From the NCBI GenBank assembly GCA_002692965.1, contig NZNC01000015.1:558001-622000 (forward strand): a DNA stretch of 64,000 nucleotides, written 5' to 3'. Source of the DNA: Haliea sp. (lineage in GTDB: Bacteria > Pseudomonadota > Gammaproteobacteria > Pseudomonadales > Halieaceae). Below, in pieces: positions 1-6,955 of the stretch (its first letter is position 1; each line of letters starts with the position of its first letter). The notes under the pieces were generated by a model. The model worked only from the letters and a program-made list of their open reading frames with translations. It did not search any database and was not told where the DNA came from. The translations under genes were made by a program, and so were the position numbers.

Positions 1-1
1 C

Positions 2-124
2 AAAGCTGCCGAGGCAGCCCGGCTGGTACAGGGCGCAATGACCTGGCCCACCACGTGCCGGCAAGAGGGCTGCGGCTGTACAGACTTCAATGACGTGGCC
101 AACTGCGGGAGGGCGCCCCGATGA
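2..124 (+). CDS. C-terminal end of a probable Toprim/primase-type replication protein (cut by window edge)
   Basis: Only the last 40 codons are in the window; the frame is open from base 2 to the TGA at 122-124. The tail contains TDFNDVAN, which resembles the end of Toprim-type domains in primase/helicase proteins of prophages and plasmids. The stop overlaps the ATG of the next gene (ATGA), so the two are probably translated together. In many prophage-like elements a Toprim primase directly precedes a DUF3987 protein, as it would here. The assignment rests on this short tail plus the neighbour, so it is tentative. Confidence 0.45.
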   Translation, partial: KAAEAARLVQGAMTWPTTCRQEGCGCTDFNDVANCGRAPR

Positions 125-1593
125 CGGAATCAAACCTGGCGCATGACCTGCGGCCCAAGCCCGCCCCCGATGACCTGGAGCTGCCGACCCTGCCGGACGT
201 GATCGACCGGGCAGGCTACCCCCTGGAGGCCCTGGGGGAGCTGCTGGGCAGTACCGCCCGCGCTATCGCCACCACCATGCAGGCACCGCCCGAGATCGCC
301 GCCCACGCCGTGCTATCCGTCGCTGCCTTTGCCGCGCAAGACAAGGCCGATGTGGCGATGGACGGGCGCATTTATCCGCTATCGCTTTTCATGCTGACCG
401 TGGCGGAATCCGGCGACCGGAAAAGCGCCTGTGACAAGGTGGCCAGCCGGCCCCTGGAACACTGGCAACGGGAACGCGCCCTGGAGTACCGCACCGCGCT
501 GAAGCAATACCATGATGAAAAGGCCGTCTATGACGCCACCCACCGGCAGCTAGTCAATGACAAGAAAAAGGCACCCGGGGACAAGGCCGCCGCACTGGCC
601 CGGCTGATACCGCCCGTGGTGCCGGCTGAACCTATCGTGATTGCCCAGGAACCTACCCTGGAGGGTTTGCAGCGTTCATTCCGTCGCGGCAAGCCCAGCC
701 AAGCCCTGTTCAGCGATGAGGGCGGGCAATTCTTTGGCGGGCATGCGATGAACCCGGACAACATGCTGAAAACCATTGCGGGACTGTCTAAGTATTGGGA
801 TGGCGCCGCGATATTCCGCACCCGTGCCGCCGATGGCGAAACGTCCGGCATGTGGGGGCGCCGGCTCTCCATTCACCTGCAAGTGCAACCCCGGGTCGCG
901 TCTGGTGTGCTATCGGATCGCATGCTGCTGGAACAGGGATTATTGGCCCGCTTCCTGATTGCCGAGTCACGCACCTTGGCCGGGTCACGCCTGTACAAGC
1001 CCGAGGATGCCAACCAGCACCCGGCTGTGGTGCGCTTCCACCAACGCATTGCCGAGCTACTGGAGCATGAATCCTGCACCGGAGAGGATGGCGGCCTGGA
1101 GCTGCCGCACCTGCGCCCGGACGATGACGCTACCGCGCTATGGGTGGACAGCTACAACCGCACGGAAGTGGCCCAGGCACGGGGGGCACTGCTGGAGATC
1201 GTCAAACCGCATGCCAGCAAGGCGGCTGAACAGGTCCTGCGCCTGGCGGGAGTATTCGCCGTGCTGGAGGGCGCCCAAGCCATTACACAGGAACAAATGG
1301 GCCGCGCCTGGACCCTAGCCACCTACTACCTGCAAAACGCCCTGCGCGCTGCACAACTGGCAGAACAGGATCACGCCCACCGGCAGGCCCGGGAGCTGCT
1401 GGAGTGGTTGAAGGCTGAACCAGGTGCCCGGGCAACGATCAAGCACATGCAGAAGTGTGCACCGGCAAAGCTGCGCAAGAGAGTGGCAGACCTGCGGGCA
1501 ATGTTGGCGCTGCTGGAGGGCGCCGCCGCCGTGCGGGTGATCGAGCACAACAGCCGGGGGCATGCGAGCGCCTGGGAGGTAGTGCCGGCATGA
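121..1593 (+). CDS. DUF3987-domain protein, probable replicative helicase/ATPase of a mobile element
   Basis: This 490-aa protein has the layout of DUF3987 proteins, found in prophages, satellites and integrative elements beside primase genes. A P-loop-like AESGDRKS lies at residues 95-102, in place of a canonical GxxGxGKS. An acidic Walker-B-like SDEGGQ is at about 198-203. The middle (about 110-170) is charged and helical. The C-terminal part is helical and may bind DNA. It starts inside the stop of the upstream Toprim-like gene and its own TGA (1591-1593) overlaps the ATG of the next gene, so three genes form one coupled unit. A role in unwinding DNA or loading at the element's origin is inferred from family and context; no activity can be read from the sequence. 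Confidence 0.8.
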   Translation: MTESNLAHDLRPKPAPDDLELPTLPDVIDRAGYPLEALGELLGSTARAIATTMQAPPEIAAHAVLSVAAFAAQDKADVAMDGRIYPLSLFMLTVAESGDRKSACDKVASRPLEHWQRERALEYRTALKQYHDEKAVYDATHRQLVNDKKKAPGDKAAALARLIPPVVPAEPIVIAQEPTLEGLQRSFRRGKPSQALFSDEGGQFFGGHAMNPDNMLKTIAGLSKYWDGAAIFRTRAADGETSGMWGRRLSIHLQVQPRVASGVLSDRMLLEQGLLARFLIAESRTLAGSRLYKPEDANQHPAVVRFHQRIAELLEHESCTGEDGGLELPHLRPDDDATALWVDSYNRTEVAQARGALLEIVKPHASKAAEQVLRLAGVFAVLEGAQAITQEQMGRAWTLATYYLQNALRAAQLAEQDHAHRQARELLEWLKAEPGARATIKHMQKCAPAKLRKRVADLRAMLALLEGAAAVRVIEHNSRGHASAWEVVPA

Positions 1594-2111
1594 ATCTGGC
1601 GGAGATGCTCGGGCTGAAAACGTGGAACCCACAACTACCCCCTGCGGAAACTGCGGATTCTGCGGAAACCGCACAACCACGCGGTCTAGGGAATCCGCAG
1701 CCCCCTGCGGAAAACTGCGGAGAGGCCCCCACCCCCTGCGGAATCCGCAGTAGTCCGCAACCACCTGCGGAAAGCGAAACCCGCACCGTTACTGGCTTTC
1801 GAGAGAAATCCGCAAATCCGCAAAATCCGCAGCCCCTCCCGAGGATTGCGGAACCAGCCCTGCCCATCACCCGGGACTACTTTGCCAGCCTGGGTGTACA
1901 CCTGCTGGCCGATGACCTGGCTTTTCTGCGCTGGCACCTGCCCAGGGCTACCGCTGCCCGCAATGCTGCCGTGCGTGAGTACGTGCGCCGCTGGCATGAC
2001 GCAATGGACGGGGAGCCGATCGAGTACCGGAAGGACAACGCCGGCAGGCGAGCCGCTAACACCTGGCTGCGCACTGCTGCCCTGAACCCCACCGGGAGGC
2101 CCCTGCAATGA
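1590..2111 (+). CDS. Hypothetical mobile-element protein with repeat-encoded Pro-rich N-terminal half
   Basis: The 173-aa frame starts at the ATG overlapping the DUF3987 stop. Residues about 10-88 are low complexity, rich in Pro, Ala, Glu and Asn/Gln, and are encoded by the TGCGGA/TCCGCA array. Residues about 92-172 look like a normal folded, helical domain (LRWHLPRA, EYVRRWHDAM, NAGRRAANTWLR). I do not recognise a named family; similar small proteins follow DUF3987 genes in other proteobacterial elements. The linker may be tolerated only because the DNA must carry the repeats. A longer in-frame start at 1455 lies inside the DUF3987 gene and is unlikely given the ATGA junction. Confidence 0.6.
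   Translation: MNLAEMLGLKTWNPQLPPAETADSAETAQPRGLGNPQPPAENCGEAPTPCGIRSSPQPPAESETRTVTGFREKSANPQNPQPLPRIAEPALPITRDYFASLGVHLLADDLAFLRWHLPRATAARNAAVREYVRRWHDAMDGEPIEYRKDNAGRRAANTWLRTAALNPTGRPLQ
1643..1852 (+). repeat. Array of TGCGGA/TCCGCA hexamers (iteron-like)
   Basis: Eight TGCGGA copies start at 1643, 1652, 1661, 1706, 1716, 1737, 1766 and 1847. Six reverse-complement TCCGCA copies start at 1694, 1744, 1754, 1809, 1817 and 1826. Neighbouring copies are often 8-10 bp apart. One site (1736-1750) is the 15-bp palindrome CTGCGGAATCCGCAG. The hexamer falls in more than one codon phase of the same gene (gcg-ga as Ala-Glu/Asp, tgc-gga as Cys-Gly), so the repetition is at DNA level, not protein level. 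Confidence 0.85.
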
Positions 2112-2776
2112 TCGCCACGCCGCCCGCTGCTGTGGTGGTAATTTTCTGACACGTTAAAAAGACTTCGGGTCCTCCCCCGAGATCGCCACACGGGGGCGCT
2201 GAACCGCAGTAATCCGGTAATTTTCGCTGCGCTATGGGGTTGTTGTTTATATCTGCTCCGGGTCCCTCCCCGACATAGGCCGATGGCCACGGGGACACGG
2301 AATCGCGGCTTACGGGAGTTTTTCCCGCGCCCCTGGGGGTGGTGGTTCATCCCCTCTTGCCGGCCCTGCTGTTCACCACCTTCACCACCCGGAAAGCCTG
2401 CAACCGAGCGGCCTGGCGTCCTGTGGTGGTGGAGGCCTGCACTGCCGATATTCACCGGCTGGCCACGCTTCCGCGCCCCCGTGGCTGCGCTGGTGGCCCG
2501 CAGAGGGACCCGGCACCCCTACCCCCCGTTGGGTCCTGCCCTGCGCCCTGGGGGATACGGGTGGCAGGCTGCGCGGCTTTTCGGTGGATACCAGGCCAGC
2601 CCGGGCGATGGGTTGTTGATGATAGCTATAAGGGCTAATAGCTACTGAAGGTGATCATGGCGGCCCTATCCCGATAGTTGAGCAAAGGGCATAATAATGT
2701 GTTCAATCAACGTGCTGGCATCATATGCCACAGTGGATTCCAGCGAGGCGGGCCACAATTTTCAGGCGCCACAAGT
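2112..2776. other. Non-coding stretch between replication and cargo genes of the element
   Basis: I see no convincing gene here. Frames at 2283-2648 and 2339-2638 (plus) and 2056-2298 (minus) are open, but their products are rich in Pro, Arg, Cys and Trp with no domain signal, and they lack good ribosome binding sites. The DNA instead contains the duplicated motif pair listed separately and several runs of C and G. A short 27-codon frame (2697-2780) leads into the deacetylase gene. Confidence 0.6.
2137..2291 (+). repeat. Degenerate tandem duplication: two copies of a two-part motif
   Basis: GGTAATTTTC occurs at 2137-2146 and again at 2216-2225. Each is followed by a near-identical C-rich motif: CGGGTCCTCCCCCGA at 2166-2180 and CGGGTCCCTCCCCGA at 2259-2273. 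Each of those is followed by a GCCACACGGGG or GCCACGGGG block. The order is kept in both units but the spacing differs (19 versus 33 bp), so this is an old duplication or two protein-binding modules. An origin, packaging (cos/pac-like) or regulatory site is possible; nothing here decides between them. Confidence 0.6.
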
Positions 2777-2780
2777 ATGA
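2697..2780 (+). CDS. Possible 27-codon upstream ORF overlapping the deacetylase start
   Basis: An ATG at 2697, about 8 nt after an AAAGGG that could act as a ribosome binding site, opens a 27-codon frame beginning MCSINVLAS. Its TGA (2778-2780) overlaps the ATG (2777) of the deacetylase gene. The deacetylase start has no clear Shine-Dalgarno sequence of its own, so coupling through this short frame would explain its translation. It could equally be the stub of a lost gene. The peptide is not recognised. Confidence 0.3.
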   Translation: MCSINVLASYATVDSSEAGHNFQAPQV

Positions 2781-3676
2781 GACGGCTTAAATCAATACTG
2801 AAAAGAATCAGCGACCGAGGGCGCTGTGGTTTCAATATCCCTGTTCTTTGCTATCACAGCTGGACCGTAGATGGTGATGTCTACGGGGCCAATGACCATG
2901 TCTGTCTGGAGCAAGACCTGCATACTCTAGCCGCCAGAGGGTATCAGGTATTGCCAGCTGAGTGCCTGGTGGACTTGCTGGAGGAGAAAATCCCGTCGAA
3001 GGCCATCGCTGGAAAAAAACTTGTCTGCCTCACATTTGATGATGGTCGGGACTATGACTATTTTCCGCACGTGGATGAACGCTGGGGGGAGGTCAAAGGG
3101 TTTCATTCGATTGTGAGTGATAGCGTCAAATACTTACCCCAGTTGCTTCCGGGCACACGCGCAGTCTCTTTCGTCATCGCTTCTCCAGCTGCCCGTAGGC
3201 AACTGGACGAGGCTTGTGGGAGAGGCCAAGGGGAGTGGAACGACTTCTGGTGGGAGGATTGTGCGCGGGAGGGGGTCCTGGGTATCGCTAACCACAGCTG
3301 GGATCATGTGCATGATGCCCTGCCGGAGGTCAGGCAAAAAGACAATGCCAAAGGCTCCTTTTTCAGAATAGATTCCTTCGAGGATGCCGAGCGTCAGATT
3401 GCAGACGCACAACAATACATTGATGAGAAGACTAATGGCCTCACGATCCCCGTGTTTTGCTATCCCTACGGGCATGTTCCCGAATACTTGAAAAATACAT
3501 ATTTTCCCGAGAACGCTGACCGGATAGGTCTCCGGGCAGCTTTCAGTACCGCCGGTGCGTCTGTAACTCCACATTCAGATCGTTGGGCGCTGCCGAGGTT
3601 CGTCTGTGGCTTGGACTGGAAAACAGGTGAGGAGTTTGAGCGCCTTCTGTCCAGTTGTGAGGCGGGTACGCTTTAA
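2777..3676 (+). CDS. Polysaccharide deacetylase (NodB homology, CE4-like) family protein, element cargo
   Basis: This 299-aa protein carries the CE4/NodB signatures: TFDDG at 86-90 (catalytic and metal Asp), NHSWDH at 172-177 (metal-binding His pair, HSxxH-like) and YPYG at 229-232. The family removes N-acetyl groups from chitin, peptidoglycan or other polysaccharides; the substrate here is unknown. There is no obvious signal peptide, only a basic N-terminus (MRRLKSILKR), so it may act in the cytoplasm on a precursor. Start 2777 was chosen because the conserved part begins shortly after; an in-frame TTG at 2678 would add 33 unlikely residues. The gene is AT-richer than the chromosome and precedes a GNAT-like gene by 36 nt, so both are probably transferred cargo. 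Confidence 0.8.
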   Translation: MRRLKSILKRISDRGRCGFNIPVLCYHSWTVDGDVYGANDHVCLEQDLHTLAARGYQVLPAECLVDLLEEKIPSKAIAGKKLVCLTFDDGRDYDYFPHVDERWGEVKGFHSIVSDSVKYLPQLLPGTRAVSFVIASPAARRQLDEACGRGQGEWNDFWWEDCAREGVLGIANHSWDHVHDALPEVRQKDNAKGSFFRIDSFEDAERQIADAQQYIDEKTNGLTIPVFCYPYGHVPEYLKNTYFPENADRIGLRAAFSTAGASVTPHSDRWALPRFVCGLDWKTGEEFERLLSSCEAGTL

Positions 3677-3712
3677 GCAGCTTCTGAGCAGTTCAAAAAG
3701 GTAGCTCTATTT

Positions 3713-4321
3713 ATGCAAATCCTTCGGCGGTTGTTTGCACGTCTGCCAGGGCCGGTAGAGGCGCAGAAAAACCCACAGAGTAATACTGGTTGCCATCAGT
3801 ATGGAAATGAGCAGGAAATTGTAGACCCGGATGCGTGTTTTCTGATTTCCGAGGTCGAAGAGGCTGAAGCTATAGTCGGTGGGTTGTTCAAGCGAAGGTT
3901 CCATACGGATGAATTTCCGGAGAACCCTCATCACTATGTGGCTTTTGTCCAATATCGGGATGGCACACTCAGGCCCGTGGGCTATGTACACTATACGCTG
4001 ATGGATGAATCTGCCCTTTGTGGCGGATTAGTTATCGATAACCGGCAGTTCAGGTTGCTGCCGAAAGATGTCAGAGCGTATCTGCATGAGAAGGGCGGCA
4101 TCGCCGAGTTGTTGCTGCGCCAGACATTTTCGCGTTTGCCTAGTCAAGTTTGCGCGATATGGGGTCATGTCGGAAACCTACAGTCTGAGAGAGTGTGTCT
4201 GAGGGTGGGGTTTCAGCGTACTCCAGAGCAGTACCTGTTAGTTGTCTGGAGACATGACGGAATAACCTCAGCAGAGAAGGAGCGCTTGATCAAAAAGGTG
4301 GCGGCGATAGGCCCCTTCTAA
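3713..4321 (+). CDS. GNAT-like acyltransferase, element cargo
   Basis: This 202-aa protein has a GNAT-like order: an N-terminal region, then a strand pair reading HHYVAFVQYRDG...PVGYVHYTL (about 85-110), a helix with GGIAELLLRQTF (about 128-139) at the acyl-CoA-binding position, and AIWGHVGNLQSERVCLRVGFQRT (about 148-170), which matches the late GNAT N/V-x-S-x-R-hydrophobic-Y/L-x-x-x-GF pattern. An AAAGG lies upstream of ATG 3713. It follows the deacetylase gene by 36 nt, suggesting joint modification of a sugar or cell-surface precursor, but no substrate can be named. Its AT-rich codon use resembles the deacetylase and not the genes after 5175. Confidence 0.55.
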   Translation: MQILRRLFARLPGPVEAQKNPQSNTGCHQYGNEQEIVDPDACFLISEVEEAEAIVGGLFKRRFHTDEFPENPHHYVAFVQYRDGTLRPVGYVHYTLMDESALCGGLVIDNRQFRLLPKDVRAYLHEKGGIAELLLRQTFSRLPSQVCAIWGHVGNLQSERVCLRVGFQRTPEQYLLVVWRHDGITSAEKERLIKKVAAIGPF

Positions 4322-5003
4322 CTTGGCGGCCCGGGTTATTACTTGAGAGGACCCCGCCAACATTGCTGGCCGCCCTATGGGGTGCGGGGGTGGGGGTGGT
4401 ACAGAGTTTGGGTCGCCCCGCGCCTAGACCGTGCGCCCCTCAAACTTTCTCGCGTGCGTTTCAGAAATTCCAAATTTGCGGGATCCCGCTACCGGGATCG
4501 CTGGCAGGCCATCCGCCACCCTGGCGACCGCTGGCGCCTTTTCAGACGTGCCCGCTTTGAGCGGGGAGGATAGCAACCAGGCAACGGAAGGCGACCCGGC
4601 CCGCAACATGGGGTAAATCATTCCGCATGTTCACCGTCCAGCCCCGGCCTACACTGCCCGGAGGCCCACCAAAGCCCAGCACCACCCGGAGGGGGTGACA
4701 AAAAGAATTGGGGGTATTTTTGGGGGTACATTCCGATTTTGGCAATAACAATCCTATTTAATATCAATAGGTTATTGGAACTATTCGGGCGGTCTCACAG
4801 CCATTTTACCCCCCAGCAATACCCCTTGGTGTCCTCAAGCCCCTGTAAATACGGGTCTTTTGCGGCCACCTCTGCGTCCAGACGTGCCGGCTTACCTCCG
4901 CGCGCACTATCGCTGCAGGCTTTACTCATGCAGCGGAGGGCACGCAGGCGCCGCCCCCGGCTGGCGCGCTCTTCCAGTTCCTTCTGTGTATAGCGCGGAG
5001 TGA
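4322..5003. other. Gene-poor right end of the mobile element and junction with the chromosome
   Basis: No confident gene lies here. Small open frames (4343-4573 and 4431-4616 plus; 4424-4621 and 4542-4751 minus) are mutually overlapping and lack domain signals; the stretch may be a decayed small-protein region of the element. A tandem TTGGGGGTA motif at 4708-4728 and an AT-rich run (about 4735-4790) mark the change toward chromosomal sequence. No integrase gene, tRNA or long direct repeat is visible at this end. Confidence 0.5.
4708..4728 (+). repeat. Tandem TTGGGGGTA motif, of the kind often seen at integrase leaders
   Basis: TTGGGGGTA occurs at 4708-4716 and 4720-4728, a 12-bp period separated by TTT. 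I recall similar paired GGGGGTA motifs just upstream of P4-type tyrosine integrase genes in proteobacterial islands. Here the plus-strand frames that follow do not encode an integrase, so the motif may be a leftover att/leader region. The link to integrases is from memory, not from a match in this window. Confidence 0.4.
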
Positions 5004-5010
5004 GATGCAA
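4795..5010 (-). CDS. Unrecognised small ORF at the element-chromosome junction
   Basis: This 71-codon frame starts MHLTPRYTQKELEERASRGR and is basic and helical in its first half. I recognise no family. The plus strand has a comparable open frame over the same bases, so coding is not established. It abuts the TetR remnant head to head. It may be a real small chromosomal gene, a fragment, or a chance frame. Confidence 0.25.
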   Translation of the reverse strand: MHLTPRYTQKELEERASRGRRLRALRCMSKACSDSARGGKPARLDAEVAAKDPYLQGLEDTKGYCWGVKWL

Positions 5011-5170
5011 GCTGCCCGAGCCATGTGGTCAGCGCCGAACATAAGCGTCTGGTGATCGACTATGTGGCCTATCTGGCGAAGCGGGCCGGCGCGAAGGAAC
5101 CTGAAGTGCTCGCCAACGAGCTCAACTTGCTGATGGAAGGGGCTATAGTCTATGCCCACGTGATGGGGCT
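5004..5170 (+). pseudogene. TetR-family regulator remnant (C-terminal ligand domain only)
   Basis: In the frame after a TGA at 5001-5003 the translation reads SAEHKRLVIDYVAYLAKRAG, then AKEPEVLANELNLLMEGAIV, then YAHVMG. This closely follows the usual TetR C-terminal pattern (L-x-x-L-A-x-x-A-G-x-x-x-P-x-x-L-A-x-x-L-x-L-L-x-E-G-A-I-V). The whole DNA-binding half is missing and the frame then runs into the antisense of the TauD gene, so the usual last residues are lost too. It looks like the stump of a gene cut by insertion or deletion at the mobile element's edge. It differs in sequence from the intact TetR gene at 6952-7638. Confidence 0.65.
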
Positions 5171-5174
5171 GGGC

Positions 5175-6101
5175 TCACTCCCCGTCCAGCACCCGCCCGA
5201 GGGTCTCTTCCCCCATGATGGTGGTGCGGTTGATTACACGGCGTACGCCCGGGGGGGTTCCGGTGGCGCAGTGCATGATGCGCCAGTTGTCCCAGAGCAC
5301 CATGTCGCCTTCCTGCCACTGGTGGAAGTAGTGGAACTCGGGCTTGCGGGTGTGGGCCACCAGTCGCTCCAGCAGCTCGATGGATTCGTCGTTGGACAGC
5401 CCGAACTTCTGCGGGGTGATCACCCGGTCCAGGAACTGCTCGACGATTTCCAGCACCTTGCGGCCGCTGACGGGGTGGGTGACGACCGCCGGGTATACCG
5501 CATCCGCGAAGTCGGGGAAGCCGATGTCCGAGGGTTTTTTCGCCAGGTTTTCACCCGGCTGGTAGCCCTCCAGATTGACGAAGCGCATGTGCTTGCGCTG
5601 CATGCTGAAGCTGTAGGCAACCTCCAGCTTTTCCAGCAGCGTCTGGGTCTCCGCGTCCAGGGCATCCCAGGCCATGGCCAGGTCGCCGAAACCGGTCAGG
5701 CCTTTTGCGGATGGCACCTCCACTGCGGTGAGGACGGCGCCATGGTTTGGGCGCGCGGTGTAGTGCAGGTCCATGTGCCAGTCCAGGCGTCCGACGATCG
5801 CCTCGCCGTTGTAATAGGCGAGCATGTGCTGGTCTTTCTCGGTGCCGTTTTCCAGCACGAAGAGCTCGGGATACTGGTCGGAAGTCTTTACCTTCAGGGG
5901 GTGCAGTTCCAGCGGGCCGAAGACGCGGCTGAACTCGATCTGATTCTCCGGGTTGATGGCCTGGCCGCGAAACAGCAGCAGGCCGTACTGGTACCAGAGG
6001 TCGCGCAGCTCCTGCTTCAGGGCGTCGTCAATCGGTTGGTTGATGTCGAAGCCGCTGACTTCGGCGCCAATGTTCTTCAGGGGTTTGACGGTCAGGGTCA
6101 T
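5175..6101 (-). CDS. TauD/TfdA-family Fe(II)/2-oxoglutarate dioxygenase
   Basis: The 308-aa length fits the family. The iron-binding facial triad is visible: H109-x-D111 (in WHMDLHY) and the distal His at about 277 (MHCATG), followed by the 2-oxoglutarate-binding Arg near 288-292 (RRVINRTTI). Family members hydroxylate a small acid such as taurine, 2,4-D or alpha-ketoacid analogues, often releasing the side group; the substrate here cannot be named. It is the last gene of a minus-strand run behind a TetR regulator and a class II aldolase 71 nt upstream, suggesting a regulated degradation pathway. Its 3' end abuts the broken TetR gene. Confidence 0.88.
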   Translation of the reverse strand: MTLTVKPLKNIGAEVSGFDINQPIDDALKQELRDLWYQYGLLLFRGQAINPENQIEFSRVFGPLELHPLKVKTSDQYPELFVLENGTEKDQHMLAYYNGEAIVGRLDWHMDLHYTARPNHGAVLTAVEVPSAKGLTGFGDLAMAWDALDAETQTLLEKLEVAYSFSMQRKHMRFVNLEGYQPGENLAKKPSDIGFPDFADAVYPAVVTHPVSGRKVLEIVEQFLDRVITPQKFGLSNDESIELLERLVAHTRKPEFHYFHQWQEGDMVLWDNWRIMHCATGTPPGVRRVINRTTIMGEETLGRVLDGE

Positions 6102-6172
6102 GAGTAGTCCTCAATGGGCAATAGGCGTTCTGTCGGATGTGATCGTGGGCGAGAAGTGCCTGTGCGGCCTGC

Positions 6173-6955
6173 TTACTCGAGGACTCGCGGATCCCGGCGG
6201 ATTTCCCGGCGCGCCATGGCTTCCCAGAGGAAGGGGAAGCCGTTCCCATCGGTCATCTGGCCCAGACCGGAAGCGGTCTCTGCCGAGAGTGGCTGACCGC
6301 CGCCAAGGGCTTCGACCCGCCAGGCCAGCCGGCAGCGCCATTCCAGGGTGATGGCGCGCAGGTGGGCCTGGCGCAGGTCCCGGGCCACCAGGAACACACC
6401 GTGATTGGCCAGCAGTGCCCATTTGTGCTCGCCGAGGGCCTCCACGGCGGCGCGTCCTTCCTTTTCATCGTTTACGGTGCCGTGGTATTCGTCGAAGACG
6501 ACCGGGTCGGTATCCACCAGTGCCGAGGTCTGGTCGTAGATCGGCGGGACACGTTTACAGGCGGCCCATACGGAGCCCCATTCAGGGTGGTTGTGGATGA
6601 CCACGCGCACATCCTCCCGCAGCGTGTGCATGTCCCGGTGCACATTGATGGCGGGTGTGATGTTCCAGCGACCATCGAGAATCTTGCCGCTTTCATCAAT
6701 GGTCAGGATGTCGGAGGCACAGACTTCGTCCCAGGCCAGCTCCCAGGGATTGACCAGCAGGGTGCCGTCGTCCTGGCGGTAGGTGATGTGCCCGGCGATG
6801 TGGTCGTTGTAACCCTCCTGGATCAGTACCCGGCACAACAGTGCCAGCTCCTGGCGCGGATTCAGGTCTGGCAGAATCGGGTAGCGCCCCGGGTTGGGTG
6901 CCAGGGGTGCGAGGGCTTTCCAGTTGATGCTGGGGTCGTTGCTGTAGTCGGTCAT
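6173..6955 (-). CDS. Class II aldolase/adducin-family protein
   Basis: This 260-aa protein shows the class II aldolase fold signatures. The GHITYR block (about 55-60) and LLVNPWELAWDEV precede the metal-binding HNHPEWGS (His 121 and 123), and a third ligand is likely in LLANHGVFLVARD (about 190-202). Family members are zinc aldolases/epimerases for phosphorylated sugars or, in this adducin-like subgroup, decarboxylases or enzymes of unknown reaction. Its start overlaps the TetR stop (ATGA), so regulator and enzyme are co-translated. The TauD-type dioxygenase follows, supporting a joint catabolic role with unknown substrate. Confidence 0.85.
   Translation of the reverse strand: MTDYSNDPSINWKALAPLAPNPGRYPILPDLNPRQELALLCRVLIQEGYNDHIAGHITYRQDDGTLLVNPWELAWDEVCASDILTIDESGKILDGRWNITPAINVHRDMHTLREDVRVVIHNHPEWGSVWAACKRVPPIYDQTSALVDTDPVVFDEYHGTVNDEKEGRAAVEALGEHKWALLANHGVFLVARDLRQAHLRAITLEWRCRLAWRVEALGGGQPLSAETASGLGQMTDGNGFPFLWEAMARREIRRDPRVLE

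Noticed and set aside
2056-2648. Several open frames (2056-2298 minus, 2283-2648 plus, 2339-2638 plus) in the element
   Set aside because: They overlap one another on both strands, have odd amino-acid content and no ribosome sites, and cross the duplicated motif. I treat the stretch as non-coding.
4424-4751. Small overlapping frames on both strands near the right end of the element
   Set aside because: No domain or start signal separates one from the others. They may be remnants of a phage small-protein region, but I cannot name it.
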